Shown: one piece after another, positions 36,779 through 45,842 of the stretch | Numbering within the stretch: the stretch's first letter is position 1 | Layout of the letters: the number at the start of each line of letters is the position of its first letter | DNA from: Deltaproteobacteria bacterium | GTDB taxonomy: Bacteria > Desulfobacterota > Binatia > Binatales > Binataceae | Length of the DNA stretch: 64,000 nucleotides | Reading direction: 5' to 3' | Assembly: GCA_021831785.1 (NCBI GenBank) | Contig: JAKBMB010000007.1 | Location: 1 to 64,000 of the forward strand | The notes under the pieces: model-generated | The model's input: only the letters and a program-made list of their open reading frames with translations | What the model was told of the DNA's origin: nothing | The model's database searches: none | Translations under genes and position numbers: made by a program

Positions 36779-37798
36779 ATGTTGGCGTTTCATAAAACAA
36801 AGTACGGCCAGATTATTCTGGGCGATTCGCTGGCGTATATGGCCGACCTGAAAACAGAGTCGCTGGACCTCATCGTTACCAGCCCCCCATTCGGACTCGT
36901 CCGGAAGAAGGACTACGGGAACGTCGAAAGTCATGAATATGTGGATTGGTTCAAGCCATTCGGCCGCGAGCTCAAGCGAATTCTTAAACCATCCGGCTCG
37001 CTCGTAATCGACATTGGCGGAGCGTGGATTCCGGGCCAGCCGACGAGGTCGCTGTATCACTTCGAGTTGGCAATAATGCTCTGCCGTGAGACGGGGTTCT
37101 ACCTCGCTCAAGAGTTCTTTTGGTGGAACCCGTCGAAGCTTCCAAGCCCCGCAGAGTGGGTGACAGTCCGTCGCATCCGCGTGAAAGACGCGGTCAATGT
37201 CGTTTGGTGGTTCTCCATCACGCCTTGGCCGAAAGCGAGCAACAGGCGCGTACTCGCGCCTTACAGCGACGCGATGAAAGGGCTCCTTAAGAACGGGTAC
37301 CGCACAAAACTACGACCGAGCGGCCACGACATCAGCGACAAGTTCTCGCGGGATAACCGCGCGGCGATCCCACCAAACCTCATCGCCATCCCGAACACCG
37401 AAAGCAACTCCTACTATCTTCGGTACTGCGACAAGCACGGAATCAAGCCCCATCCAGCCCGGTTCCCGGCTGCTTTACCGGAGTTCTTCGTCCGTATGCT
37501 CACGGACGAGGGAGACACCGTGATCGATCCGTTCGGGGGCAGCTGTATAACGGGCGAGGTTTGCGAGCGCCTTCGCAGGAAATGGACATGTGTCGAGATG
37601 CGGGAGGACTATCTCCGAGGAGCTCTCGGCCGATTTGACAGACCACCAGAGCCACAGCAAGAATCCATGTTTGGCCCCGGCGGCGAAGGTTCCACATACC
37701 AGCTACATCACCCTACGGCGTTGTGGGGCGGGCGTGAAGAGCCGTTAGAGGCAGACGGCGGTAAAGAGCGGAGGATAAATGCCCGCCGCCTCTCCTGA
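36779..37798 (+). CDS. DNA (cytosine-N4)-type methyltransferase of a type II R-M system
   Basis: Adenosylmethionine-dependent DNA methylase of 339 residues, beta-class order: catalytic TSPPFGL at 34-40 comes first, then the AdoMet motif DPFGGSCITGEVCERLRR near 248-265. SPP(F/Y) instead of DPPY suggests N4-cytosine methylation, but N6-adenine cannot be excluded. ATG 36779 is used; a longer start at 36740 exists. The gene overlaps by 20 bp the start of a broken HNH endonuclease. Recognition sequence is unknown. Its base composition is more AT-rich than the lipid genes next to it, consistent with horizontal arrival. Confidence 0.88.
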   Translation: MLAFHKTKYGQIILGDSLAYMADLKTESLDLIVTSPPFGLVRKKDYGNVESHEYVDWFKPFGRELKRILKPSGSLVIDIGGAWIPGQPTRSLYHFELAIMLCRETGFYLAQEFFWWNPSKLPSPAEWVTVRRIRVKDAVNVVWWFSITPWPKASNRRVLAPYSDAMKGLLKNGYRTKLRPSGHDISDKFSRDNRAAIPPNLIAIPNTESNSYYLRYCDKHGIKPHPARFPAALPEFFVRMLTDEGDTVIDPFGGSCITGEVCERLRRKWTCVEMREDYLRGALGRFDRPPEPQQESMFGPGGEGSTYQLHHPTALWGGREEPLEADGGKERRINARRLS

Positions 37799-38776
37799 AC
37801 AGCTTGTCCAGGCCGTCGCGGACGCCATTGCTGAGTCTGGGTACGTTGGAACTCTGGCCTCACCCGCACACCGCAATCCGCGGCGATTTATCATCACCGG
37901 GCAGAACGCGCCGGCAGCTCTCACGGTCTATGCATTGACGCTCACCTTCGGAGGGCGTCCTTCGCTTAGGAACGAATACCGCATCCAAATGACTGCGGTG
38001 AGATCACCACTTGAGATTGCTCGCGACGGGCCCACCATCCTCGATTGGTTACGAACCCAAAATTAATCTTTTTGCGGGATTCGACCTCCGACGCCACCGT
38101 AGTTTCACAACCGGTTCTCCATCCGTACAGATCGACATTGAGGAACTACGGAAGGCCGAAACCGACGGCCTGAGTTTTCACCGAAAAAGCAATGACGAGA
38201 TCGCAGTCGGGTTCAGGCCAGACATGTTCATGGCGTATGCCATGAACGCCATAGTGCTTCATCGTTACGGCCGACAGGCAAACGTCCTGAGGCTTCTGAA
38301 AGAAGCGGTGCACGCTCCCCGACTTCCGCAGCAAGAGATCGAGACAATGCCGACGGAGCGACAACGCGTTATCATGGAGGTGAACCGCCTAACCAGAGAG
38401 GCCGGATTCAGACAACGAGTACTTTTTGCATATGGAAATCGCTGCGCCGTGACACGCGTACAACTGCGTCTGGAGGACGCCGCACATATCCTTCCGGTGG
38501 GAGCGCCCGGAAGCGTTGACCATGTGCGTAACGGCGTTCGCCCTCTCGCCAACGTATCATCGCGCGTTCGACGCTGGTCTTATATATTTGGACGACCAGT
38601 TTCGTATGAAGGTAAACGACCGCCAAATCCATGCTCTCGAACAGTTGAACCTCGCAGGCGGCGTGGAGCCGTTTAAGGCTCTGCTTGGGCAAATATTCCT
38701 CCCGCCTGATGCCGGGCGGCGGCCATCGGTGGATTTCATACGACGGGCCAACCGATTCCGCCAAATTATGACGTAA
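37779..38776 (+). pseudogene. HNH restriction endonuclease, two frameshifts
   Basis: Cognate endonuclease of the methyltransferase, about 330 codons if repaired. The reading passes through all three frames. Frame 1 (37779 to about 38040) gives the N-terminal domain up to RDGPTI; frame 2 (about 38040 to 38538) continues with IGYEPKINLFAGFDLRRHRSF and RQRVLFAYGNRCAVTRVQLRLEDAAHILPVGAPGSVDHVRNGV; frame 3 (about 38540 to 38776) continues with ALSPTYHRAFDAGLIYLDDQF. The HNH_2-type nuclease motif (DAAHILPV, then N of RNG, H of TYHRAF) is split by the second shift. Both events behave like one inserted base. A real loss of the nuclease leaves an orphan methylase; sequencing error is the other reading. 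Confidence 0.85.
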
Positions 38777-39034
38777 GCCGCTTGGAAGAGGTCTTTTCCG
38801 CGAGATTGCTGATCTTTCCGTGGGTGTGAGAGGTGAGAGCATTGCGCTCAACTGGCCAAAAACCTTTCACTCATCAACTAAACCAGCGGCTACTCGTTCG
38901 CGGCACATCCTACTCGTTCGGCGCCGCGCGGTGCGGCGCATTCGCAAGGCACAGAACCGGGGTTTTACGGCGGGCTCCCGGGAAAGTGCCGACGCCGGGG
39001 CAAATGCTCTGAGCTTTTACCTCGCAGTAGATAG
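38777..39034. other. Intergenic stretch, no gene
   Basis: About 260 bases between the broken endonuclease and the convergent PQQ-propeller gene. No motif-bearing frame or clear terminator is visible. Confidence 0.4.
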
Positions 39035-40564
39035 CTATTTGACACCGTAGAGGTAGCCGTTTTGCGAGCCGACGTAAATCTGGCCATTCGCGGCTGCCGC
39101 GAGCGCGCTTATCGCACCGTTGATCCTCAGCGCCGCGACCGCTGTGGCGTTCGACTCGAACATCAGGGCGACGCCGCCGGGCTCGCCGGCCAGCAGCCCC
39201 GAATCGGTCGCCGCCACGACGGCGTAGTTCGAGCTAGACGCCGCCGCGCTCTGCCAAGCTAATTGACCTGACTGGTCTAGCGCATATAGGCCGTCGGCGA
39301 CGAAATCAATAGTTCCGTCGGTCCCGATAATCGGTCCGGCGACGATCGGGCCCGGCGCTCGGAATTCCCATGCGATACGTCCGTTCGGATTTAGAGCGTA
39401 GATTACGCCACCAGCCGAGCCGGCATAGACATTGCCGCTGGTATCGGCAGCCAGCGCCCCGGCAAAACCGCCGGCGGGCATGAGAGTCCAACTCTGTTGT
39501 CCGTCGGGCGTCACGCCGACGATCGCGCCGCCGGTGGCGGCCAGGAGAACTTCGCCATTTGCCGATACGGCCAGCGCGTTGCCCGAGACGCCGGAAAGCG
39601 ACCAATTCACCGCGCCGTCCTGATTGAACGAAAGTAATCCCGCGGGGCCCGCGGCGTAAAGACCGCCCCCCGGGCCGAGCGCCAGGGCCGTCGCGCCGGC
39701 GCCGACGTCGAGCTGCCAGAGCGTTATTCCGTTGGCGTCCAGCGCCTCGACAAACCCCTGCTGACCGATTGCGTACAAGCTCTGGTTCTGGTCCAGCAAG
39801 AGCTGCGGTCCGGCCACGGCGATGCTCCACAGCTCCTGGCCGCTGGCGCTGAGCGCGTGCAAAACGCCGTCGGTCGAGGTGAAATAGGCTGCGCCGGAAG
39901 ACGCGGCGACGATTATCGGGCCAATCGGCGCCTGAGCGTTGAAGGACCATTGCAAGGTCGGAAGACTCTGCGCCGCGGTTTGCTGCCGGCTAAGCTGCGC
40001 AGCGCTCGTCGGAGAAGGAGACGACGCGGTCGGGCAGCCCGAAGGCGCCGTTCCGGTCACGCTGACCGTGACCTGCTGGCTTTGCAGCCCGCTGTTGAGG
40101 CTGGCGGCGACCACCGACGTGCCTGGACATGCCGCGCTGTAGTCGCCCGGGCTGGGCGAGGGCGTCGGCGCCGGCGCCAGCACCGACGGGTTCGAGTTGC
40201 TCCAGAAAGTGGTGCCGGCATCGGTTACGTCCTGAGTGGTGCCGTTGCTGTAAGAGGCGATAGCCTCGAAGGCCACCACGGCCCCAACGGCCGCCGAGGT
40301 CGCGGTAAACGAAGGACAGGGCGTGGGCGAGGCCGAAGAGCTGACGGCCGGGCAAATCGATACCGAGGTGATGCCTGGGCCGGGCGGACCCGGCGTGGGA
40401 GTCGGCGGCGAGCAGCTAATCAGCGGGACGAACTCGAACGGATTGATGCTCTGCCCGCACACGCCGCTGCTGCCGAAAAGCCCGTTGCCGCAGCTTTGCG
40501 TCAGCGCCGCCGCGCAGAGCACCAGCGTGGGCGCCAGTAATAGCCAGATTCGCTTGAAGTTCAT
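39035..40564 (-). CDS. Exported PQQ-like beta-propeller protein
   Basis: 509-residue protein with an N-terminal signal sequence (MNFKRIWLLLAPTLVLCAAALTQSCG). The cysteine resembles a lipobox but lacks the usual small residues before it, so lipoprotein status is doubtful. Residues about 60-175 are proline/serine-rich with an Ig-like (Big-type) domain; from about 200 on, repeated blocks such as GSAGGVIYALNPNGRIAWEF and GSQNGYLYGVK are PQQ/quinoprotein-type propeller blades (about seven). Outer-envelope binding or structural role is inferred; no catalytic dehydrogenase residues are visible. It stands alone. Confidence 0.78.
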   Translation of the reverse strand: MNFKRIWLLLAPTLVLCAAALTQSCGNGLFGSSGVCGQSINPFEFVPLISCSPPTPTPGPPGPGITSVSICPAVSSSASPTPCPSFTATSAAVGAVVAFEAIASYSNGTTQDVTDAGTTFWSNSNPSVLAPAPTPSPSPGDYSAACPGTSVVAASLNSGLQSQQVTVSVTGTAPSGCPTASSPSPTSAAQLSRQQTAAQSLPTLQWSFNAQAPIGPIIVAASSGAAYFTSTDGVLHALSASGQELWSIAVAGPQLLLDQNQSLYAIGQQGFVEALDANGITLWQLDVGAGATALALGPGGGLYAAGPAGLLSFNQDGAVNWSLSGVSGNALAVSANGEVLLAATGGAIVGVTPDGQQSWTLMPAGGFAGALAADTSGNVYAGSAGGVIYALNPNGRIAWEFRAPGPIVAGPIIGTDGTIDFVADGLYALDQSGQLAWQSAAASSSNYAVVAATDSGLLAGEPGGVALMFESNATAVAALRINGAISALAAAANGQIYVGSQNGYLYGVK

Positions 40565-40835
40565 TCGTGTCGCGGGCTCAAGGTAAAGTGCGGGGCTCGC
40601 GCTTTATCTTGTCTACCCACGTCCGCCTCGCTTAAAGCTTCCATGTTGCCCGACCAACCTGTCAAGCACATCGCGGTGCGGAAAAAGCTGGCCAGGACGA
40701 CTCCCGGCCCGCGAAACGGTCAGGTCGGGGCATATCGCGCTGAAAACGACGAGGTAAAGATGAGGTAAAAGGCCGGGCTGCGCCACCACCCGCGAATGGA
40801 CATCGTGGCGCGCAAATGCTTTGTTGGCCTGGAGC
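40565..40835. other. Intergenic stretch before tRNA-Arg
   Basis: About 270 bases between the divergent propeller gene and the tRNA. No gene seen; promoters for both should be here. Confidence 0.4.
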
Positions 40836-40912
40836 GCGCCCGTAGCTCAACTGGACAGAGCATCGGACTTCGGATCCGAGGGTTGGGGGTTCGAATCCCT
40901 TCGGGCGCGCCA
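40836..40912 (+). tRNA. tRNA-Arg (anticodon TCG), CCA encoded
   Basis: A 77-base cloverleaf. Acceptor GCGCCCG pairs with CGGGCGC, followed by G and an encoded CCA (40910-40912). D arm is GCTC..GAGC, the anticodon stem TCGGA/TCCGA encloses loop CTTCGGA with anticodon TCG, and the T arm GGGGG/CCCTT (two G-T pairs) encloses TTCGAAT. It reads CGA and other CGN codons. The downstream region is rich in broken genes, so it could be an island insertion point, but no att repeat was found. Confidence 0.95.
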
Positions 40913-41140
40913 GCAACTAATTCTCAGCCACGGCCTAGTGTCCTGTTCCAGACCTTTGATGAATAATTCTCGCGCCCTCTCCCACTTCGCGAGCGAGGAT
41001 TAGCGGCAGTCTTAACGCCTCTTCCAATCGGGAGAGGCCGCCAGCCATGCCGGAAATCCGGCGCATCGAGCGACATCGGATGCCTCCGGCCGAATCATCG
41101 GATGCGGTGTGAAACCTGCATTCGAAGTAACCGCTACCTT

Positions 41141-41178
41141 TGAAGAGGAACGCGCCATGTGAAGAGGAACGCGCCATG
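41141..41178 (+). repeat. 19-bp tandem duplication of the capA ribosome site and start
   Basis: TGAAGAGGAACGCGCCATG occurs twice in direct tandem (41141-41159 and 41160-41178). The second copy supplies the real ribosome site and ATG of capA. The first copy gives ATG directly followed by TGA, a start-stop unit, out of frame with the gene. Confidence 0.85.
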
Positions 41179-42156
41179 AAACTACTTCTAGTCGGTGATG
41201 TGATGCTGGGCCGGCTGGTGAACGAGGTCCTGCGCGAAAGCGGCCCCGACTATCCCTGGAGCAACACGAAACCGCGCTTCGGTGAGGCCGACTGGAGAGC
41301 ATGCAACCTCGAGTGCGTCTTTTCCGATCGCGGCACGCCGTGGGATGCCGAGACGAAGGCATTCCACTTCCGCTCGGAGCAGAAAAATCTGGCGGTCCTG
41401 CAAAGCATCGGGATCAACGCCGTCTCGATGGCCAACAATCACAGCTTCGATTTTGGATACGAGGCGCTGACGGACACGCTTGCGGGGCTCGATGCGCTTG
41501 GAATCCGCCACGCCGGCGCCGGCGCCAATTTCGCCGCCGCTTCGCGGCTTGCGATATCCGAGGTTGGCGGCCGCACGATCGGCCTGGTCGCCTTCACCGA
41601 CAATGAACCCGCCTGGGAAGCGACCGCCGATCGCCCCGGCGTGTTCCATTCGCCGATCGACCTCACCGATAACCGCGCCAGGTACCTGTTGCGCGCGGTC
41701 GAGAAGGCGAGCCGATCGGTGGATGTGCTGATCGTCTCCGCCCATTGGGGGCCGAACTGGGGTTACCGGCCGCCGATCGAGCATCCGCGTTTTGCTCATG
41801 CTCTGATCGATCACGGCGCCACGATCGTCTATGGCCACTCAGGCCACGTATGCCGCGGAATCGAAATTTACAAGAGCCGTCCAATCCTGTACTGCACCGG
41901 CAACTTCATCGACGACTACGCGGTTGATGATAGCGAGCGCAACGACCGCTCATTCATCTTCACGATCGAAGTCGAAGACCACACCGTAAAGCAGCTTCGT
42001 CTTTGCCCCACGGTCATCCGTTCGTGCCGGGCGCGCCTCGCCGGGCGCGTCGAGGCGGCGCTAATCGCAGCCATAATGAAAGAACTGTGCAACGCCCTGC
42101 AAACCTCGGCCTCGTGGAACGATGCGGCGGGCGTTCTGGAAATTGCCGTAAATTAG
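41176..42156 (+). CDS. CapA family protein (metallophosphatase-like)
   Basis: 326 residues of the PGA_cap/CapA family, whose founding member helps poly-gamma-glutamate capsule synthesis. It starts MKLLLVGDVMLGRLVNE (metal motif GDVMLGR), followed by NLECVFSDRG, NAVSMANNHSFDFG and HAGAGANF and later VSAHWGPNWG and YGHSGHVCRG, the binuclear metal residues of the calcineurin-like fold. There is no signal peptide. The ATG 41176 in the second copy of a 19-bp duplication is used. Cytoplasmic metal-dependent hydrolase is likely; true substrate unknown. Confidence 0.85.
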   Translation: MKLLLVGDVMLGRLVNEVLRESGPDYPWSNTKPRFGEADWRACNLECVFSDRGTPWDAETKAFHFRSEQKNLAVLQSIGINAVSMANNHSFDFGYEALTDTLAGLDALGIRHAGAGANFAAASRLAISEVGGRTIGLVAFTDNEPAWEATADRPGVFHSPIDLTDNRARYLLRAVEKASRSVDVLIVSAHWGPNWGYRPPIEHPRFAHALIDHGATIVYGHSGHVCRGIEIYKSRPILYCTGNFIDDYAVDDSERNDRSFIFTIEVEDHTVKQLRLCPTVIRSCRARLAGRVEAALIAAIMKELCNALQTSASWNDAAGVLEIAVN

Positions 42157-42179
42157 ATTAGGGCGCGGCAGCCGCGATT

Positions 42180-42663
42180 CTATCCTTCGGTCAGGCCCGC
42201 CGGCCACCGGATCTCATTTCGGCGCACGGCAAAGCGGCCGTCAAGGAACCGTTCGATAACCCACATGTTGGTGCGGCAGTGACTCGTGATTTCGGCCACA
42301 CTGACCGCGCTCGCGCCATCGGCCGCCAGCGCAAGGTAGAGCAGAATCTGGTCGGCCATGTGGCGATCGAGGCAGCCCGTGGCCGAAGTTTCATGCAAAA
42401 GGGCGCGCGCCACTTCGTGGCCTACTTCGTCGGCCATCTTGCCACGCGCTCCGATACCGTCGGCGCCGATACCGAGCTTGCGGACGAACCACAGAAAGAC
42501 CTGGCGGAGCTAATCGAGCGTGGGAAAAAAGGCGGTGTCTGTCCCGCCGCACCTTTCGGATATTGAATACCCGGCAGGACCGGCCGCTGAGCGCAGCCGG
42601 GCTGGCGGCGGTGCGCAGAATCTGACCCCCGCTCTCGCCATAGCAACCGTCGATCTCGATCAT
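42180..42663 (-). pseudogene. rtcA: rtcA (RNA 3'-terminal phosphate cyclase), large internal deletion
   Basis: The N-terminal piece begins at ATG 42663: [19 protein letters not shown], then RVFNIRKVR, the start of RtcA. The C-terminal piece, in another frame and starting about 42490, reads [20 protein letters not shown], then RHMADQILLYLALA and HCRTNMWVIERFL, matching the RtcA C-terminus (GERGKxAE, LADQLLLPLALA, H.RTN...FL). About two-thirds of the enzyme, including the catalytic His region, is missing between them, with a frame change. RtcA makes 2',3'-cyclic ends on RNA; this copy must be inactive. Confidence 0.82.
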
Positions 42664-43163
42664 CGTACGCCGACTCACCGGCGGGCGCTCGCACCGGCTC
42701 CGTGATTTGCACCACTAACCGGCGGTTGGCGGGTCTCGCCTGCTTGCGGTCACTAAACCTTGCGCGCGACGCGAACCACGCGGTGCGATTCACCATCCAC
42801 CTGGTGCATCGTACGCGCCTTCTGCTGAGACTGAGGTTTGGCGCGAAACCACACAGATAAGGTGGTTCGGAAGGCGCCATCATGCCCTGATTCCAAACCG
42901 CCCAGTAGACGGATTCGACGGCTCTTGCCCGCCGCGTAGTCTCGCACGAGTACGCCATTCGGAGTCATCGCGGCTGACAACCGGCGCGGGTCGCCGAAGG
43001 CCGGAAATCAGCCGCGGCCGTTCGACCGTCCGGCCTCCGGTCGATCGGGTGGCGCGCTCTTTGCTCGGAATATGGGCATCGCCATCGCAGGAAACATCGG
43101 CAGCCGGGAAATAGGCCGCAAAACGCCGATGTGTCCGAGAAAACGAAAAACCAGGACAAAACG
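42664..43163. other. 500-bp stretch without a supported gene
   Basis: Minus-strand frames here (for example 42753-42980) show no recognised motif. The stretch sits between two deletion-damaged genes and may be a further degraded remnant. Confidence 0.4.
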
Positions 43164-43672
43164 ATGAAAGTCAGGGACTTAATGACACGGGACGTGAAGA
43201 GTTGCAACGCCTCCTCGATCACGCGGGGCGCTTCATTGACATGCTCACCGACCGCGACATCTGCATGGCGGCATACACTCAGGACATGACTCTCTCGATG
43301 GCTAACGTGGAAAGCGCGATGGCCTCGACCGTGGTCTCGTGCAACCCGCAGGATGAGCTCGAAGACGCGCAGAAGCTGATGTGCCGGCATCGGGTTCGCC
43401 GGCTGCCGGTAGTTGATGCCGACGGCAAGATCGTCGGCCTTCTCTCGCTCTCGGATATCGCGCGCGAAGCCGAACGCGAGCGCCGTGAGGGCGGGCGGCG
43501 GCAGGTCCGCGCGACCAACGTCGCCGCAACGCTCGGCGGAATTTGCGAGCAGCCGGCGCACGTGAACGCGCACGTTGCCTTCGGACCGGAGGCTGGAGAG
43601 CGCGAGTTCCCGCCCACGCCTGCGCTCAAGCGCGGCCATCTCCATAAGCCGCACGGCCGGCCAGGGCAATGA
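43164..43672 (+). pseudogene. CBS-domain protein, internal deletion with frame change
   Basis: ATG 43164 opens with MKVRDLMTRDVKSCNASS, the usual start of a tandem CBS protein. The frame then breaks, and the next CBS sequence, in another frame, resumes with GRFIDMLTDRDICMAAY and continues with VVSCNPQDELEDAQKLMCRHRVRRLPVVDADGKIVGLLSLSDIA. About 30 residues of the first CBS motif are missing. CBS pairs sense adenylate-containing ligands. The C-terminal half remains open to 43672 and might be translated from a TTG at 43202, so a shortened protein cannot be ruled out. Confidence 0.75.
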
Positions 43673-43720
43673 CGCAAGGCGCGCCTCGCCAACTTCGGGC
43701 ATTTAAGGAGCAGAAACAAA

Positions 43721-44269
43721 ATGCAACGCCCGCTGAAGATTACAGCCCGCGACTTCAATCTGAACCCCGCCATCGAGGCTGAAATTACCCGGAAGGTCGA
43801 AGACCTCGACAATTACTACGAGCGGATCAGCGGCTGTGAGGTAACGGTCGGCGCGCCGGTCCGGCACCATCGCAAGGGCGGCCCGTTTGAAGTCCGGGTC
43901 CGGCTGACCGTACCCAACCGGGAACTGGTCGCCAACCGCCAGTTCGAGGAGGGCCTCGCCGCCGCGGTCAGGGAAGCCTTCGATGCGATCCGCCGCCAAC
44001 TCGAAGACTACGTCCGCGAGCAGCGCGGGGCGGTCAAGGCGCACGAAGAGATGGCGCGCGCACGCGTGTCCGAACTCTCGCCGGAAGAAGGCTATGGCTT
44101 CCTCGCCACCGACGACGGCCGCGAGATTTATTTCCATCGCAACTCCGTGCTGCACGACGGTTTCGCGCGGATGGCGATCGGCACGGAAGTGCGCTTCGTC
44201 GAGGAGGAAGGAGAGAAAGGCCCGCAGGCAACTACGGTCGTGATGCTCAGGGAACACCCGAAGCGATGA
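43721..44269 (+). CDS. HPF/RaiA ribosome-associated protein fused to a cold-shock domain
   Basis: 182 residues. The first 105 are the S30AE/HPF fold (KITARDFNLNPAIEAEITRKVEDLDNYYERI) that binds the 30S decoding region and stops translation during stress. The last 60 are a cold-shock RNA-binding domain (GYGFLATDDGREIYFHRNSVL, a good RNP1/RNP2-like core; GTEVRFVEEE). Classical long HPF has a C-terminal dimerisation domain instead, so this form probably binds mRNA or rRNA rather than making 100S dimers. An AAGGAG site lies about 13 bases upstream. It lies next to a CBS gene and a 147-residue unknown gene, a stress-gene setting. Confidence 0.88.
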   Translation: MQRPLKITARDFNLNPAIEAEITRKVEDLDNYYERISGCEVTVGAPVRHHRKGGPFEVRVRLTVPNRELVANRQFEEGLAAAVREAFDAIRRQLEDYVREQRGAVKAHEEMARARVSELSPEEGYGFLATDDGREIYFHRNSVLHDGFARMAIGTEVRFVEEEGEKGPQATTVVMLREHPKR

Positions 44270-44272
44270 CCC

Positions 44273-44716
44273 ATGGCGAAGAACCCATCGAGCATACGCG
44301 TGAAAAACAAGATTACCGATCTGGGCGTGTCGCGGCTCGCGCGGATCCTGAGCCGGATCGTCAAGACCAGGACCCTGGTCGCGGCACGCGCGGCCTTTGC
44401 CCGTTCCAACGAGAACGCGGCCGAGGAACGGATGCCGACGGTCTTTCAACCCGAAGCCCTGTTGCCGATCCAGTACCACGAAACGCTGCGCCGCAAGCAT
44501 CTGCTGGAAGGCGAAGAGCTGCTGATGTTCGCGGTGCTGGAAGACGCTGTCAAGAGCTACATGAAGTATCTGCATGCGCGCACGCGCAAGGGACAGAACC
44601 GTTTTCGCGAGGCCGAAACCTGGATCGATAGGGAGGACAAGCTCTGGCTGTTCTCGTTCAATAACGTGTGCGAAGCCCTGGATATAGACCCCGAATACCC
44701 GCGCGCCCGTAACTAG
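44273..44716 (+). CDS. Conserved-looking hypothetical protein (147 aa)
   Basis: No known domain recognised. The N-terminal 50 residues are basic (MAKNPSSIRVKNKITDLG). The C-terminal part has HAR.RKGQNRFREAETWI.....LWLFSFNNVCEALDIDPEY, a pattern in which WxFSFxNVCExLxxDP recalls a small family of unknown function often seen as lone proteins in deltaproteobacteria. It starts 3 bases after the HPF gene and is probably co-translated with it. Cytoplasmic, no signal or membrane span. Function unknown. Confidence 0.7.
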   Translation: MAKNPSSIRVKNKITDLGVSRLARILSRIVKTRTLVAARAAFARSNENAAEERMPTVFQPEALLPIQYHETLRRKHLLEGEELLMFAVLEDAVKSYMKYLHARTRKGQNRFREAETWIDREDKLWLFSFNNVCEALDIDPEYPRARN

Positions 44717-44749
44717 TTCGCAGTCGCGGCCTAGCACGCGAGAAAACAG

Positions 44750-45673
44750 TCAGGCGCGCGCGAGAACTTCCCGCACGCGCTTTATGTCTTCCGTTATATG
44801 GCGGGAGAGGGCTTCCACAGAGTCAAACCTGTGTTGGCTTCGGATTCTCTCGATGAGGGCGACCCGAATGCGTTTGCCGTAAACATCGCGGCTGAAGTCG
44901 AGCATATGTGTCTCAATGACGCGGTCGAATTCGCCGAAGGTGGGGCGCGTTCCGATATTGGTGATCGAGTCGAACTGCGCGCCGTCGACGAATGCCCGCG
45001 AAGCGTAAACTCCGTCCGGTGGAACAGATTGTGTTTCACACGCCAGATTTGCGCTAGGAAAGCCGAGCTCTCGGCCGCGCTTGTGCCCGTGTACGACTGC
45101 GCCGCTCAAGAAATGGTGACGGCCGAGAAGCTTCGTCGCGGTCTTCAAGTCGCCGGCGGCGATCAGGTGACGGATTCTAGCCGAGCTGACTTCGATTCCG
45201 TCCACCTTAACCGGCGGCGCGGCTATCACTTCAAGACCGCATTCGCGCCCCAACTCCGCGATTACGGCGCCCACGCCGGCTTGCTCGGAGGTAAGCTCCG
45301 CGTTGCGCTCGATCATCACGCCGAAAGCGCGCATCTTTGCAACCAGGTATTCGCGCATGAACTCGCCCAAGGAAAGCCCATTCCAGGATGAGGCGGGTTC
45401 GGCCAAAGCCACGCCGATGACGCCGGTCGTCGCCAGAAGCTCAAGTCTGTCGTTCAGAGCGGTGATCTGACTGGGCGCACGGCCAACGGCGAGCGCTTGG
45501 GCGGATGTTGGGTCGAATACGCAGGCCAGAGGGCTACCGCAAGCCGTCCGAGCCCATTCAACCGTGGCCCTGAGCAAAGCCAGCTGCCCGAGGTGGACTC
45601 CGTCGAAGTCGCTGAGCGCGATTACCGGGCGGCCCAGCAACCCGATTGCAGCAGGGTCGCGAATAATTTCCAT
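44750..45673 (-). CDS. ribF: RibF family protein: riboflavin kinase with a degraded FAD synthetase half
   Basis: 307 residues. The C-terminal half (about 175-307) is a good riboflavin kinase: HFLSGAVVHGHKRGRELGFPSANL, PPDGVYAS, NIGTRPTFG. The N-terminal half is the FAD synthetase (nucleotidyltransferase) fold, but the HxGH motif reads H27-L-G-Q30 (DFDGVHLGQ), the expected FRFG..R(R)G segment is replaced by FGVMIERNAELTSEQ, and only SSARIRHLI is near normal. FMN synthesis should be intact; FAD adenylation is doubtful. The frame opens far upstream to 46084, but the ATG at 45673 fits the family start. Confidence 0.82.
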   Translation of the reverse strand: MEIIRDPAAIGLLGRPVIALSDFDGVHLGQLALLRATVEWARTACGSPLACVFDPTSAQALAVGRAPSQITALNDRLELLATTGVIGVALAEPASSWNGLSLGEFMREYLVAKMRAFGVMIERNAELTSEQAGVGAVIAELGRECGLEVIAAPPVKVDGIEVSSARIRHLIAAGDLKTATKLLGRHHFLSGAVVHGHKRGRELGFPSANLACETQSVPPDGVYASRAFVDGAQFDSITNIGTRPTFGEFDRVIETHMLDFSRDVYGKRIRVALIERIRSQHRFDSVEALSRHITEDIKRVREVLARA

Positions 45674-45842
45674 CGTAAATCGCGATCTTTTCATACACTT
45701 GGGTCCCGTCCTAGTCCATGAGCTCGGCTTGGACATTGTGCTGATGCGGCCAACTTGTTGCGGCGAGTGACCCTGCGATATTATGGGAGTCGTGGTTGAA
45801 GCGCTTTCAGTGGGGCGGACACTGGCGCAGGGAGGACTAATT

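Noticed and set aside
42753-42980. A 75-codon minus-strand frame between rtcA and CBS remnants
   Set aside because: No motif or ribosome site; cannot be distinguished from chance.
43703-44737. A 344-codon frame antisense to the HPF and hypothetical genes
   Set aside because: The plus-strand HPF/cold-shock motifs are decisive.
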